A stretch of 64,000 nt of DNA, taken from NCBI GenBank assembly GCA_037128705.1, contig JBAXVX010000023.1, positions 1-64,000 of the forward strand. Reading direction: 5' to 3'. The position numbers and the translations under genes are program-made. This DNA comes from CAIVAT01 sp037128705. GTDB taxonomy: Bacteria > Bacteroidota > Bacteroidia > Bacteroidales > FEN-979. This document shows, piece by piece, positions 44,591-53,475 of this stretch (positions are counted from its first letter, which is position 1; each line of letters begins with the position of its first letter). A model generated the notes under the pieces. The model did no database searches. It was not told the origin of the DNA and was given only the letters and a program-made list of their open reading frames with translations.

Positions 44591-45589
44591 TTAAATATTA
44601 TATATATCCGCTTTATACATTGCCAGGTTTCCTGGTTTCCTGAACCAGGCGATGGTCTCCTCGAGTCCCTTGTCCAGGGTATACCGTGGCGACCAATTCA
44701 GAAGTCTGGCTGCTTTTTTGTTTTCTGCCCAGAGCCGTTCCACCTCGCTTTTCCCCGGGCGGATCCGCTCATCAGCACTCATGATTACGATTGATGTTCC
44801 TATCTGGCCTGCAATTTTTTCAGCCAGGTCACCAATACTTATTTCGTAGTTGCTGCCCAGGTTGACCACTTCGCCCAAAGCACTTTCGCTTTCAGCTGCC
44901 CTGACAAATCCCATGGCTGTATCACGAACAAAGTTGAGATCGCGTGTCGGGGTCACAGAACCCAAGGTCAGGGTTGTTTTCCCGGCCAGGATCTGCGTGA
45001 TGATGGTTGGAATAATGGCCCTGGCCGACTGCCTCGGACCATAGGTATTGAACGGGCGTACCACTGTGACGGGCAATTCGAAGGAGCGGTAAAAAGTCAG
45101 CGCAAGAAAATCAGCCCCGGCCTTTGTGGCAGCATAGGGTGATTGCGGGTTGACCGGATGTTCCTCCGTGATCGGGACAAATTGCGCTGTGCCGTAAACT
45201 TCGGATGTTGAGGTATGAATGACTTTCAGGACTCGCAGCTGGCGGGCGGCCTGTAATACATTCAGGGTCCCGCGGACATTGGTATCAACATAAACATCAG
45301 GGGAGTGATAACTGTATGGGATGCCAATCAGGGCAGCAAGATGAAAAACAACCTCCGTCCCTTTCATTGCTTCGAGCATGCCGTTTGGATCCCGAATATC
45401 ACCTGAAAAGACCTCGACATGCTGCATCACATCAACGGGAAGGGAATCAAGCCATCCCCAGCGATTGAAGGAATTATAATGTACAAATGCCTTCACAGGA
45501 CAGTTCATCTTCACTAATTCTTCCACCAAATGACTGCCGATGAATCCACCTGCACCGGTAACAAGTACATTTTTATTTGCAATTTCCAT
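44591..45589 (-). CDS. NAD-dependent sugar-nucleotide 4,6-dehydratase (LegB-like SDR)
   Basis: A 332-residue extended SDR, first gene of the operon. Cofactor motif GAGGFIGSHL (12-21), then HYNSFNRWGWLDSL, catalytic SEVYGTAQ and YAATKAGADF (YxxxK), RPFNTYGPRQSARAIIPT and the terminal YKADIYNI. The HYNSFNxWGWLD and terminal YNI features are those of LegB, the UDP-GlcNAc 4,6-dehydratase of legionaminate synthesis. No other leg genes are present, so the final product is left open. A Shine-Dalgarno-like GGAGATATC precedes the ATG. Confidence 0.88.
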   Translation of the reverse strand: MEIANKNVLVTGAGGFIGSHLVEELVKMNCPVKAFVHYNSFNRWGWLDSLPVDVMQHVEVFSGDIRDPNGMLEAMKGTEVVFHLAALIGIPYSYHSPDVYVDTNVRGTLNVLQAARQLRVLKVIHTSTSEVYGTAQFVPITEEHPVNPQSPYAATKAGADFLALTFYRSFELPVTVVRPFNTYGPRQSARAIIPTIITQILAGKTTLTLGSVTPTRDLNFVRDTAMGFVRAAESESALGEVVNLGSNYEISIGDLAEKIAGQIGTSIVIMSADERIRPGKSEVERLWAENKKAARLLNWSPRYTLDKGLEETIAWFRKPGNLAMYKADIYNI

Positions 45590-45747
45590 GATATCTCCTG
45601 GTCGAATGATTGTATTGCCAGCAACAAAATTAAGATTATTTTCTATTTTTGCTATCTATTCAGATCCATCCTGATCAAATGCGCGAATCAAAAGAAGGAG
45701 ATCAGAACGATTGGACAGGCAATACGGAAGAATTTCCGCAAAAAAAC

Positions 45748-47976
45748 ATGATGAAAAACATCAGGATTTGTTCGATCCTTTTCCTTATCCCATTCTTTGC
45801 CTTTTCATACGGAGTCAAAGAGTCACCTGATTCTGTTTTGATTGTTCACAGAATTGATTCACTGAACAACCTGGTCAGTGTTTACCTCCAGAAGGAAAAT
45901 TTCCAGAAGGTGCTTGAATACAATTTCATGATTGCAGATGATTATAGCCGCCTGGGAGACAACGAAAATATAATTAACAGCTACATCAGGATCATCGGTG
46001 TTTTTATCAGAGTCAAGGCCTATGACCTTGCCGAGAAATATATGCAGGTCCTGGAGGAGATTACAAAAAAAACAACCAACCCGGTTTCAAAGGCATGGAT
46101 CTTTTCTAATCAGGCCCAGATCTCGCTCGGAAAAGGAAAAACAGATGTGGCGATCCGTAATTTTTACCTGGCCATATTTTATTTTCAAAAGGGGAATTTG
46201 CCCTGGCATGAAGGTAGGGCTTACAGGCTTCTCGGGGATGCTTTCCTTGAAAAGAATCTTTATAAAAAGGCTTTCTATTCTTACCAAGCATCAACTCTTT
46301 TTTTTCAGCAGATCCCGGATGACTTTGAAGTTGCAGTGAATTACACGCGAATTGCACATATTTACCAGATAATCAATGATAACCGCCAAAACCTTGAATA
46401 TAATCTCCGCGCATTACATATCAGGGAAAGGTTGGGCACTCAGAGGATGATCAACAACTCCTACCTGAATGTCGGGGAGGCTTACTGGCTCATCGGGCAA
46501 AAAGATTCAGCCCGGTTTTATATGGATCTGGCACTTAAACTGGCCAAACAAAACAAGAATACTTATTTGATTGCGATCATCTACGACGAGCTCTCTGGCT
46601 TTGCAAAAGAGGAGAAAAAATTCAAGGATGCGTTAAAGTATTATGATGCCAGCATTGATAACCACAAACAATTTAATGCCGAGCAGAATGATGCGCAAAT
46701 TGGACTGATGGCTGCCAACCATTCCATTCGGGCGGCCGAAGCGGTCAATGTGCTGATGAGACAGGAAAACCAGATCCAGGACCTGCAATTTAAACACAGG
46801 AGGCTCAAAACCATTCTTTATGAATGTGTCTTTATTTTCCTGATGGGACTCATCGTTTTTATCAATACAATGAACAGAACCAACCGAAAACGGAAAAACA
46901 GGTTGCTGTCATTGAACACGCAACTCAAAGCAGAGATACAGGATCGAATCGAAGCAGAGGGAAGGTTACAGCGTAGTGAAGCGTTATACCGTTTTCTGGC
47001 TGAAAACACCATCGATGTTATTTCATTGCTTGATTCCAAGATGAAAAGGTTGTTTATCAGTCCCTCCTGTGAAAAATTCTATGGATATACTCCGTTTGAA
47101 ATCCTGCGGATGAACAGTCTGCTTGACCTGGTTGAACCCTCACACCGGGTGACGGTGAATTACCATTTGCTTGAATTGTTCCGCACAAAAAAAACAGTCC
47201 AATACAGGTACAAAGCCCTGAGAAAAGACGGGACCTCCTTTTGGGCCGAATCCAATATAAATCCCATCTTCGATCCTGAAACGGGAGCAATTAGCGAAAT
47301 GATCACCACCGTTCGCAACATTTCGCAGCAAATAATCCATGAAGAGGAGCTTGCAGAAAATGAGAGGCAGAAGGATTTTCTTTTAAGAGAAATTCATAAC
47401 CGTGTTAAAAATAATTTTGCGATTCTCATCAGCCTGATGAACATGCAGCAGGACCAGACAGGCAATATGGAACTCAATCGTTCGATTGCCGACCTTCAGC
47501 TCCGGGTACGAACCATGTCGCTGGTGCATGAGCACTTATACCGTGCGCAGGATATCACCGCCATTCCCTTTGATGATTATCTGTTGAATTTAATCCTCAT
47601 TATTGCCAGTTCATACAAAAATGACCGAATTAAGGTGGTTACTGATATAAGGTCATGCAAGATCTCCATTGAACTGGCATTACCCATGGGACTCATCGTG
47701 AATGAACTAATCACAAATGCTTACAAGTACGCTTTCCCGGGGAACAACACCGGAACAATCTGGGTTAAACTGCTGGAGGAGCCCGATGGAAAGTACAGTA
47801 TCACCATCAGGGATGATGGCATCGGGCTGCCTGAGAATTTTTCCATGAAAAAACCTCAATCGATGGGAACCCAAATCGTCCAGATCCTGGTGGAACAGGT
47901 CGATGCTCAGCTTGAATTCACAGTGAATGGAGGAACGAGCTTCCGGATCCTGTTTTCAATCCAACAAGAAAAATAA
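45748..47976 (+). CDS. TPR-PAS sensor histidine kinase (HisKA_2 type)
   Basis: About 742 residues from ATG 45748 (MMKNIRICSILFLIPFF), chosen because it opens a signal peptide; 33 upstream codons lack similarity to any leader. A periplasmic TPR region (about 25-330; EGRAYRLLGDAFLEKNLYKKAF, LNVGEAYWLIGQKDSARFYMD) is followed by a membrane helix (about 352-372), a coiled coil, and a PAS domain (about 410-530; LYRFLAENTIDVISLLDSKM, YRYKALRKDGTSFWAESNI). A HisKA_2 dimerisation domain with the phospho-acceptor in LREIHNRVKNN leads to an HATPase (NELITNAYKYAF, DDGIGLP). No response regulator is adjacent; the GpsA-like gene starts 3 nt after it. Confidence 0.88.
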   Translation: MMKNIRICSILFLIPFFAFSYGVKESPDSVLIVHRIDSLNNLVSVYLQKENFQKVLEYNFMIADDYSRLGDNENIINSYIRIIGVFIRVKAYDLAEKYMQVLEEITKKTTNPVSKAWIFSNQAQISLGKGKTDVAIRNFYLAIFYFQKGNLPWHEGRAYRLLGDAFLEKNLYKKAFYSYQASTLFFQQIPDDFEVAVNYTRIAHIYQIINDNRQNLEYNLRALHIRERLGTQRMINNSYLNVGEAYWLIGQKDSARFYMDLALKLAKQNKNTYLIAIIYDELSGFAKEEKKFKDALKYYDASIDNHKQFNAEQNDAQIGLMAANHSIRAAEAVNVLMRQENQIQDLQFKHRRLKTILYECVFIFLMGLIVFINTMNRTNRKRKNRLLSLNTQLKAEIQDRIEAEGRLQRSEALYRFLAENTIDVISLLDSKMKRLFISPSCEKFYGYTPFEILRMNSLLDLVEPSHRVTVNYHLLELFRTKKTVQYRYKALRKDGTSFWAESNINPIFDPETGAISEMITTVRNISQQIIHEEELAENERQKDFLLREIHNRVKNNFAILISLMNMQQDQTGNMELNRSIADLQLRVRTMSLVHEHLYRAQDITAIPFDDYLLNLILIIASSYKNDRIKVVTDIRSCKISIELALPMGLIVNELITNAYKYAFPGNNTGTIWVKLLEEPDGKYSITIRDDGIGLPENFSMKKPQSMGTQIVQILVEQVDAQLEFTVNGGTSFRILFSIQQEK

Positions 47977-47979
47977 CAA

Positions 47980-48972
47980 ATGGAAAATCAATCCTGTAAT
48001 GTAGCAATCATCGGCGCCGGAACCATTGGAACAGCCCTGGGAAATATTCTGGCAGAAACCGGCAGAGAGCCCATCCTTCTTCATTCAATTGAGGAACAGG
48101 TAGTAAAAGAGATCAACCTGACGGGGATCAATTCCAAATACTTTCCGACACTCCGGTTGAATTCCGGATTGCATGCAACCACCGACAACAAAGAGCTTGA
48201 ACATTGTAAAATCATTTTCCTGGCTATCCCTTCGGTGATCATGATCGATTATCTCAAATCGATCCGTGCCCACCTGCCATCAGATGCACTTCTGGTGAAC
48301 CTGGCCAAGGGATTTGGAAGCGGTTATCAAACAATTCTTGAATGCCTGATGGCGGAATTCCCCAACCCTGTTTGTACCATGAAGGGACCTAGTTTTGCCC
48401 GTGAAATTATTAACCGGCAGCCCACTGGCTTTACGCTCGGGTATGAGAAGGAAGAACAAATTTCGATGATCCCTGAACTGTTTGAGCATACCAACATTCA
48501 TTTTGATTTTTCAGATGATCTTCGCGGAGTGGAGATCCTGAGTATTTTAAAAAATATTTATGCCGTGGTTGTGGGCATCGTTGATGCTCAGTTTAACTCA
48601 CCCAACCTCCGGTTCCTTGTCCTAACCAAAGCTTTCCGCGAGATGCGGCGGGTTCTGCGGCAGTTTGGAGGCCGGGAAGACACCCTGTTCAATTATTGCG
48701 GGTATGGTGACTTTGCGCTGACTGCACTGAACGACCTCAGCCGGAACCGGACCCTGGGCCTGCTTATAGGCAAAGGATTCTTTACCGAACATGTTTCCCA
48801 TGAACTGGTTCTCGAAGGAAAAACAGCCGTGAACGTGTTCTATCATGAGATCTCAAAAACAATGTGTGTTGAAGATCATTTCCCGATGATTGCTGAACTT
48901 TATCGCATCTTCAGCACAAAATACGATGTCGCATCGTTTGTCGAGAGGATTTTGTCGTTTAAGGAGGAATAA
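47980..48972 (+). CDS. GpsA-like NAD(P)-dependent glycerol-3-phosphate dehydrogenase
   Basis: A 330-residue protein. Rossmann motif IGAGTIGTALGNILAETG (10-27), LVNLAKGF, KGPSFAREI and the catalytic Lys in LKNIYAVVVGIVDAQFNSPNLRFLVLTKAFREM all match the GpsA family. The later YCGYGDFALTALNDLSRNRTLG replaces the usual GLxGIGDLxxT segment in a recognisable but divergent form. It may be the cell's G3P dehydrogenase or a specialised paralogue. It lies 3 nt after a histidine kinase and 3 nt before a methyltransferase, an unusual setting. Confidence 0.82.
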   Translation: MENQSCNVAIIGAGTIGTALGNILAETGREPILLHSIEEQVVKEINLTGINSKYFPTLRLNSGLHATTDNKELEHCKIIFLAIPSVIMIDYLKSIRAHLPSDALLVNLAKGFGSGYQTILECLMAEFPNPVCTMKGPSFAREIINRQPTGFTLGYEKEEQISMIPELFEHTNIHFDFSDDLRGVEILSILKNIYAVVVGIVDAQFNSPNLRFLVLTKAFREMRRVLRQFGGREDTLFNYCGYGDFALTALNDLSRNRTLGLLIGKGFFTEHVSHELVLEGKTAVNVFYHEISKTMCVEDHFPMIAELYRIFSTKYDVASFVERILSFKEE

Positions 48973-48975
48973 CCT

Positions 48976-49758
48976 ATGGCCGTGAAAGATCCGACCCTGA
49001 CCGGTCAAACATTCTGGGAAGATTACTGGGAGGAGAAACCCGGGCAAAAGAAAAAGAAAACAAGCCTGACGATCAAGGAGATCCTTAAGGTTTTCGATCA
49101 GAAACTCCCGGCAACCCCGGGATTGACCATTCTTGAAGTGGGCGGGGCTTATGGCGAATACCTGCTGTACCTGACCCGGCGGTTTGGTTACAAGGCCTAT
49201 TCCCTTGATTATTCACGTGTTGGAAATGAGCAGACACTCGAAACCTTTAACCGTGCCGGGATTCCTGTAGAAGTTTTTGAGCGCGACCTGTTTGCCGACA
49301 ATGGTGATATGCCAAAATTCGACATTGTCTATTCCCTCGGATTTATTGAACATTTCGACGAACCGGTCAATGCCGTGGCCAAGCATGTGGATCTGCTCAA
49401 ACCGGGTGGAATTTTGCTTCTGGGGGTTCCCAATTACAGTGGGGTTTACCGCAGGATCCTGAAGCGTCTGGCACCCTCTGTTGAACAAACGCACAATATG
49501 AAGTCCATGGATTTGTCAACATGGAACCTGTTTGTTGAGAAACTTCCTGTTGAACCATTGTTCACAGGCTATATTGGCGGATTTGAACCCCTGAACATGA
49601 AAAAGCTTGAGGTAAAAACCGCGGGAAACCAGGTAATCTATTTCTTCATCCGGGTGCTGATGGTCCTGTTCTCCTTCAACATGCAATTTCTGCGCAGATT
49701 CAATTCAAAACAGATCAGCAGCTACCTGGTGGGCATCTACCGGAAAACAGGATCCTGA
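48976..49758 (+). CDS. Class I SAM-dependent methyltransferase
   Basis: A 260-residue protein. Motif I ILEVGGAYGEYLLYLTRRFG (about 52-71), the SAM ribose-binding acidic residue in AYSLDYS, motif IV-like FDIVYSLGFIEHFDEP and post-I LLKPGGILLLGVPN are all canonical. A hydrophobic C-terminal segment (about 218-236, FFIRVLMVLFSFNMQF) suggests membrane association. The substrate is unknown; lipid or polysaccharide methylation would fit the neighbourhood, by inference only. Confidence 0.85.
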   Translation: MAVKDPTLTGQTFWEDYWEEKPGQKKKKTSLTIKEILKVFDQKLPATPGLTILEVGGAYGEYLLYLTRRFGYKAYSLDYSRVGNEQTLETFNRAGIPVEVFERDLFADNGDMPKFDIVYSLGFIEHFDEPVNAVAKHVDLLKPGGILLLGVPNYSGVYRRILKRLAPSVEQTHNMKSMDLSTWNLFVEKLPVEPLFTGYIGGFEPLNMKKLEVKTAGNQVIYFFIRVLMVLFSFNMQFLRRFNSKQISSYLVGIYRKTGS

Positions 49759-49787
49759 TTTATTCCCGCGGATTCCCTTACAGAATC

Positions 49788-49818
49788 TTGACACATCAAC
49801 GAATTTGTTGTATCTTTG
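49788..49818 (+). promoter_or_regulatory. Promoter of tmRNA
   Basis: TTG (49788-49790) and TATCTTTG (49811-49818) give a textbook -33/-7 pair with 20 nt between. The mature tmRNA 5' end is 18 nt downstream. Confidence 0.8.
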
Positions 49819-49836
49819 CACCGCTTTAAACATCCC

Positions 49837-50207
49837 GGGGCTGACCGGTTTTGACAGCAAGGGAGTGGGATTGTAAGCATGCCGAGTATTCGTGAGCCGA
49901 CCTCGTAAAAAATCAGTTCTCACAGCCTATAAATGGCGACAATTATTCTTACAGACTTGCTGCTTAATTTTAGAAATTAAGTGCGTCTTGTCTCCCGGGA
50001 AACCCTTCTCAACGGTGTTCCGGATGAGGCATCGCAAATGTTGAGATAGCCCGGGCATTGTCCCGCTGTCAGGGCGAAATAACCGGGACTACGGATCAGA
50101 TAGGTTTGCCCTTGACCGGCCTGACCCCGACAATCAACCAAAGGCTAAGCATGTAGAAAGCATTTTTGCTACTTGTTTGGACGAGGGTTCGAATCCCTCC
50201 AGCTCCA
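49837..50207 (+). ncRNA. ssrA: Transfer-messenger RNA
   Basis: The 5' end GGGGCTGACCGG and the 3' end with T arm GAGGG-TTCGAAT-CCCTC and CAGCTCCA form the tRNA-like domain (GGGGCTG pairs with CAGCTCC, one G-U). The tag reading frame is at 49935-49967: GDNYSYRLAA then TAA, a Bacteroidota-type tag starting with Gly and ending LAA. Pseudoknot segments lie on either side of it. The bases after the discriminator are CGA, not CCA, so CCA must be added. It rescues stalled ribosomes and is also the integration site of the element downstream. Confidence 0.96.
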
Positions 50208-50210
50208 CGA
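50181..50210 (+). other. Probable attachment site (att) at the tmRNA 3' end
   Basis: The tmRNA T arm and 3' terminus are followed within 150 nt by a tyrosine recombinase and then phage genes. tRNA/tmRNA 3' ends are classic targets for this enzyme class. The second att copy must lie beyond the window; no duplicate of this segment is seen here. Confidence 0.6.
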
Positions 50211-50310
50211 CCTAGGTAAAAGCTTTGGAATAAAAGATTACATATTCTTCTATTATCAAGGGTTTTCAGAGGGAAATGTTTAAGGTTTGGAATGATCTTC
50301 TTCATAATTT

Positions 50311-50338
50311 TGGCGTAATTGTGTACACAAATGTGCCA
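50311..50338. promoter_or_regulatory. 28-bp imperfect palindrome upstream of the integrase (operator or arm site)
   Basis: A perfect 12-bp core TTGTGTACACAA (50319-50330) is flanked symmetrically by TGGC (50311-50314) and GCCA (50335-50338). It lies 22 nt before the integrase ATG and just after a possible -7 box TAATTTTG. A site for autoregulation or integrase binding is inferred. Confidence 0.6.
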
Positions 50339-50359
50339 CACTAAAAACAGCCAAAATAA

Positions 50360-51544
50360 ATGAAACCTACTTTTAAGATTTTACCGCGTACTGATTTTCA
50401 GAGAAAAGACGGTCAGTATGGTGTTTATTTGCGTTTGACCATCAACCGCAAACGTAATTATTATTCCCTGAATGTTTCTCTTCCTGAGCCTAAAAAGTAC
50501 TGGGATCCGGTTAACTTCCAGATAAAACGTTATCCCGGTGTTAATATAATTGCGCTCAGGGATAATAATCTGCAGATAGAAAATAATTATAACCGCGCCA
50601 GGCAAATTATTTTCGATTCTGAAATTGCAAAAAAGGCCATATCTGCTGAAGAGTTTGAATTATTACTCAAAGCAAAAGGTGATATCAAAACATCATTCTT
50701 TGATTTTGCCAGGAATGTAATTGATTTGGATCGTAAACTAAGCAGTGAAACTGTCAGGAGTTATAATAGCTACCTCAGCAAACTCAAAGCTTTCCGGCCC
50801 TCACTCCTGTTTTCTGAAATAACACTGGAATTCATTAAAAAGTATCATGGATATATGATAACCAGCCTTAAAAATGGCGAAAATACATGCCATAAGTCAC
50901 TATCATTTATTCGGACCATGCTTTATCGGGCCATGGATGAGGGAATAATTAATGAAAATGTTTTTCATAGAAAATATCCATTGAAAAAAGTACCTGGGAA
51001 ACGGGCCTATCTAACCGATAATGAATTATACCGGCTTGAGCAACTTTATGCGAATATCCCATTAAAGAACTACCAGGTGAACGTACTCAAATATTTTCTA
51101 TTTTGCTGCTATTGTGGTTTGAGATTCCTTGATATAAAGGCACTCCGGTATAAGAATCTAAAAAAGGAAGTGCATAATGGTTCAGAAGAAACTATTATCA
51201 GGGTCACAATGCACAAGACTAAGGATCCAGTTGAAATTCCATTACCAGATTGTGCATTAGATCTCGTTGGTCAAGGACTTCCAAATGAGAAAGTATTTCG
51301 TGTAAACAGTAATCAGACCACAAACAGGTACCTAAAAGAATCTGTTTCCCTGTGTCAGATTGATAAAAAGATAACCTTTCATAGCTCAAGACATACGTTT
51401 GCAACATATTGTATTACACACGGCATGAGTATGCCCACAGTAGGTGATTTACTTGGACATCAGGATTACAAAACCACAAAGATTTACGTTAAAATTGTAC
51501 CTACTCTGAAAATTCGTGAAATGAACGCTGTCTGGAATAAATAG
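50360..51544 (+). CDS. Tyrosine recombinase (phage-type integrase)
   Basis: A 394-residue integrase. An N-terminal arm-binding domain (about 1-90, DFQRKDGQYGVYLRLTINRKR) precedes a SAM-like core-binding domain (about 105-200) and the catalytic domain. All active-site residues are seen: Arg in CCYCGLRFLDI, Lys in MHKTKDP, HSSRHTF (H-x-x-R), His in GHQDYKTTKIY and the nucleophile Tyr in KIYVKI. It resembles integrases of Bacteroidota prophages and conjugative elements. It is transcribed away from tmRNA and is the only rightward gene of the element. Confidence 0.93.
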   Translation: MKPTFKILPRTDFQRKDGQYGVYLRLTINRKRNYYSLNVSLPEPKKYWDPVNFQIKRYPGVNIIALRDNNLQIENNYNRARQIIFDSEIAKKAISAEEFELLLKAKGDIKTSFFDFARNVIDLDRKLSSETVRSYNSYLSKLKAFRPSLLFSEITLEFIKKYHGYMITSLKNGENTCHKSLSFIRTMLYRAMDEGIINENVFHRKYPLKKVPGKRAYLTDNELYRLEQLYANIPLKNYQVNVLKYFLFCCYCGLRFLDIKALRYKNLKKEVHNGSEETIIRVTMHKTKDPVEIPLPDCALDLVGQGLPNEKVFRVNSNQTTNRYLKESVSLCQIDKKITFHSSRHTFATYCITHGMSMPTVGDLLGHQDYKTTKIYVKIVPTLKIREMNAVWNK

Positions 51545-51745
51545 CAAATAGAATTGGACCCTTTTAATCCTCCCAGCCTGATTCTCTGAATTTTTTCAAC
51601 CTCACATCTACAAAATTGCACCATGGGACTTTTTATTTGGTGCATAATGGTGAGTAAAGGGCGATAATGGTCGATAATGGCTCGAAATGGCACCTTTTGG
51701 TCCTTATACTAGAATTATATGTCCCTAAATGGTACATATTGATCA

Positions 51746-51772
51746 CAAAAAACCCGCAAATGCAGGTTTTTC
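51746..51772 (-). terminator. Bidirectional terminator between the integrase and tail genes
   Basis: AAAAAACC-C-GC-AAAT-GC-A-GGTTTTT forms a stem with one C/A mismatch, with T runs on both strands. It is 34 nt beyond the stop of the last leftward tail gene and about 200 nt after the integrase stop, so it can serve both converging transcripts. Confidence 0.7.
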
Positions 51773-51805
51773 ATAAAATTTTGAATAATTATTGATAGTA
51801 ATATT

Positions 51806-53428
51806 CTAACTGCAGGTATAACACTCAAGGATTGCCGGCATAATACGGTCCCTTTTGAGAACAACCTGGATGTCTTTAACTAGATATTTTATCCCGTTGA
51901 TCATATATTTCTTTGAGAAATCAAAATCCTTAAGCTCTGAGAACTCCATTTGTTTTACAATCTTGACAAGCTTTGTTGACATCTTGAAATCAGCATAGTT
52001 CTTCCAGTATTTAATATACGGGTTGTTGGGTTGATTATAGAATAATCCAAAAGCCGAAGTACGATTTCTCGCAAACATATAATGAGGCTCATCTATATTG
52101 TTGTATCCTGCAAAGAAGATCCTTGGTTTGATATCTTTATAGGCACTAAACGAGTTTCCACACGAACACGCTAATTCATTAAAGCCCTCAGATAGTAGCG
52201 AGGACAACCCTATTGAAATTTCATCTTTTGGTTGTTTGAGCGAAAACCGTGAAAAGATAAATTGTTCACTGCCTCCCCCTATCATCCAGGTCTTTAGCGG
52301 CGACATCCATCGATATTCATTCAAGTCAATGACAAATCTGCTTTCTCCTATTTCCGCAATTGGAAATTGGGGCAATTCATCAATGTTATTAACCGCCCCC
52401 TTTCTCATCTTTAGATTAGCGTCTTCATTTGCAGTTTCCTCATTAAAAACTTTATCATCTCCGTCTAATTCTTGCTTAAACGAAAATCCCATAACCTGGT
52501 CTTCTGGTTCTATGGACATACTGACGATTTTTCTGGAAAACTCCATACAGGTATCATCTAATAAGATTGAATCTGTCGGGATCAGTTTTACTGTTTTTTT
52601 CTCAGTATTTATAAAAAAACTACTGTTCCAGAACGAGGATATAGCTTTTAGAAAATCGGCCAAAGAAACGGAGGGAACATGGAGGTTAAGATAAATATGC
52701 TGGATAGAATATGAGAAATCAGTCATAATCGAGTTTGCCGACAATGAGTTAAATAAGACGAGCTTGTTATAATCAGGATGTGAGGTAAAAAGACAATCAT
52801 CAAAAGTATAACCTACCTGAGAGAAAATACATTGTAATACATATCTGACATATAACATAGGAACAATGAGATTTTTATTTCCTGCAGGAGTATTAATGTT
52901 GATAACACCATTAAGGTGTCTGTTTAAAAATTTCTGATCAAAATCCTCTGTCGCCGGATCCAAATAGAACTCATTGAATATTTGAGGAAAACACATTGGT
53001 CGATCCGGATAATATTTATTTATTCCATTGTTAATAAACAGCATAGCTTCTAGATCGCTGGCAAAGGCAAATTCTCCAAAATCAATTTGTCTCAAATTCA
53101 GGTTTTTTACTTGATAATTAAAATCCCCAGCACCTTCGAGAATATATCCCTCAAAAATGTTTGAATTCAGCACTCTAAGTTTTGCTGTGCCGGTAAAAAA
53201 AGGAGACCCCTTCCATAAACAGGAAGCATCGAACTCCTGATAGACACTACCAGTACCGGCAACTCGATGTCGAAAGCCAAATTGAATCGCGTTCCGTGGA
53301 CTATTTGGGAGATTAAAAGGGTATGAAAAACTCCCGGTGTCATTAAAAATGGGAGATTTAAAATTCATCGTGACCGAAAAATCAGGTGGCAGTTCAACCA
53401 AGGAACCGGCAATTTTTAATGATAACAT
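51806..53428 (-). CDS. Phage tail protein downstream of the tape measure (distal-tail/baseplate position)
   Basis: A 540-residue protein without a signal peptide. It opens with a beta-rich domain (SVTMNFKSPIFNDTGSFSYPFNLPNSPRNA). Its position directly downstream of the tape measure is that of distal-tail or baseplate proteins. I see no lysozyme or peptidase motif. The identification rests on gene order and beta-rich character, so the exact tail role is tentative. Confidence 0.55.
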   Translation of the reverse strand: MLSLKIAGSLVELPPDFSVTMNFKSPIFNDTGSFSYPFNLPNSPRNAIQFGFRHRVAGTGSVYQEFDASCLWKGSPFFTGTAKLRVLNSNIFEGYILEGAGDFNYQVKNLNLRQIDFGEFAFASDLEAMLFINNGINKYYPDRPMCFPQIFNEFYLDPATEDFDQKFLNRHLNGVININTPAGNKNLIVPMLYVRYVLQCIFSQVGYTFDDCLFTSHPDYNKLVLFNSLSANSIMTDFSYSIQHIYLNLHVPSVSLADFLKAISSFWNSSFFINTEKKTVKLIPTDSILLDDTCMEFSRKIVSMSIEPEDQVMGFSFKQELDGDDKVFNEETANEDANLKMRKGAVNNIDELPQFPIAEIGESRFVIDLNEYRWMSPLKTWMIGGGSEQFIFSRFSLKQPKDEISIGLSSLLSEGFNELACSCGNSFSAYKDIKPRIFFAGYNNIDEPHYMFARNRTSAFGLFYNQPNNPYIKYWKNYADFKMSTKLVKIVKQMEFSELKDFDFSKKYMINGIKYLVKDIQVVLKRDRIMPAILECYTCS

Positions 53429-53475
53429 AAGTTGATTTTTAAAGAATTATGATTTGAACTATAAGATTATAATGA

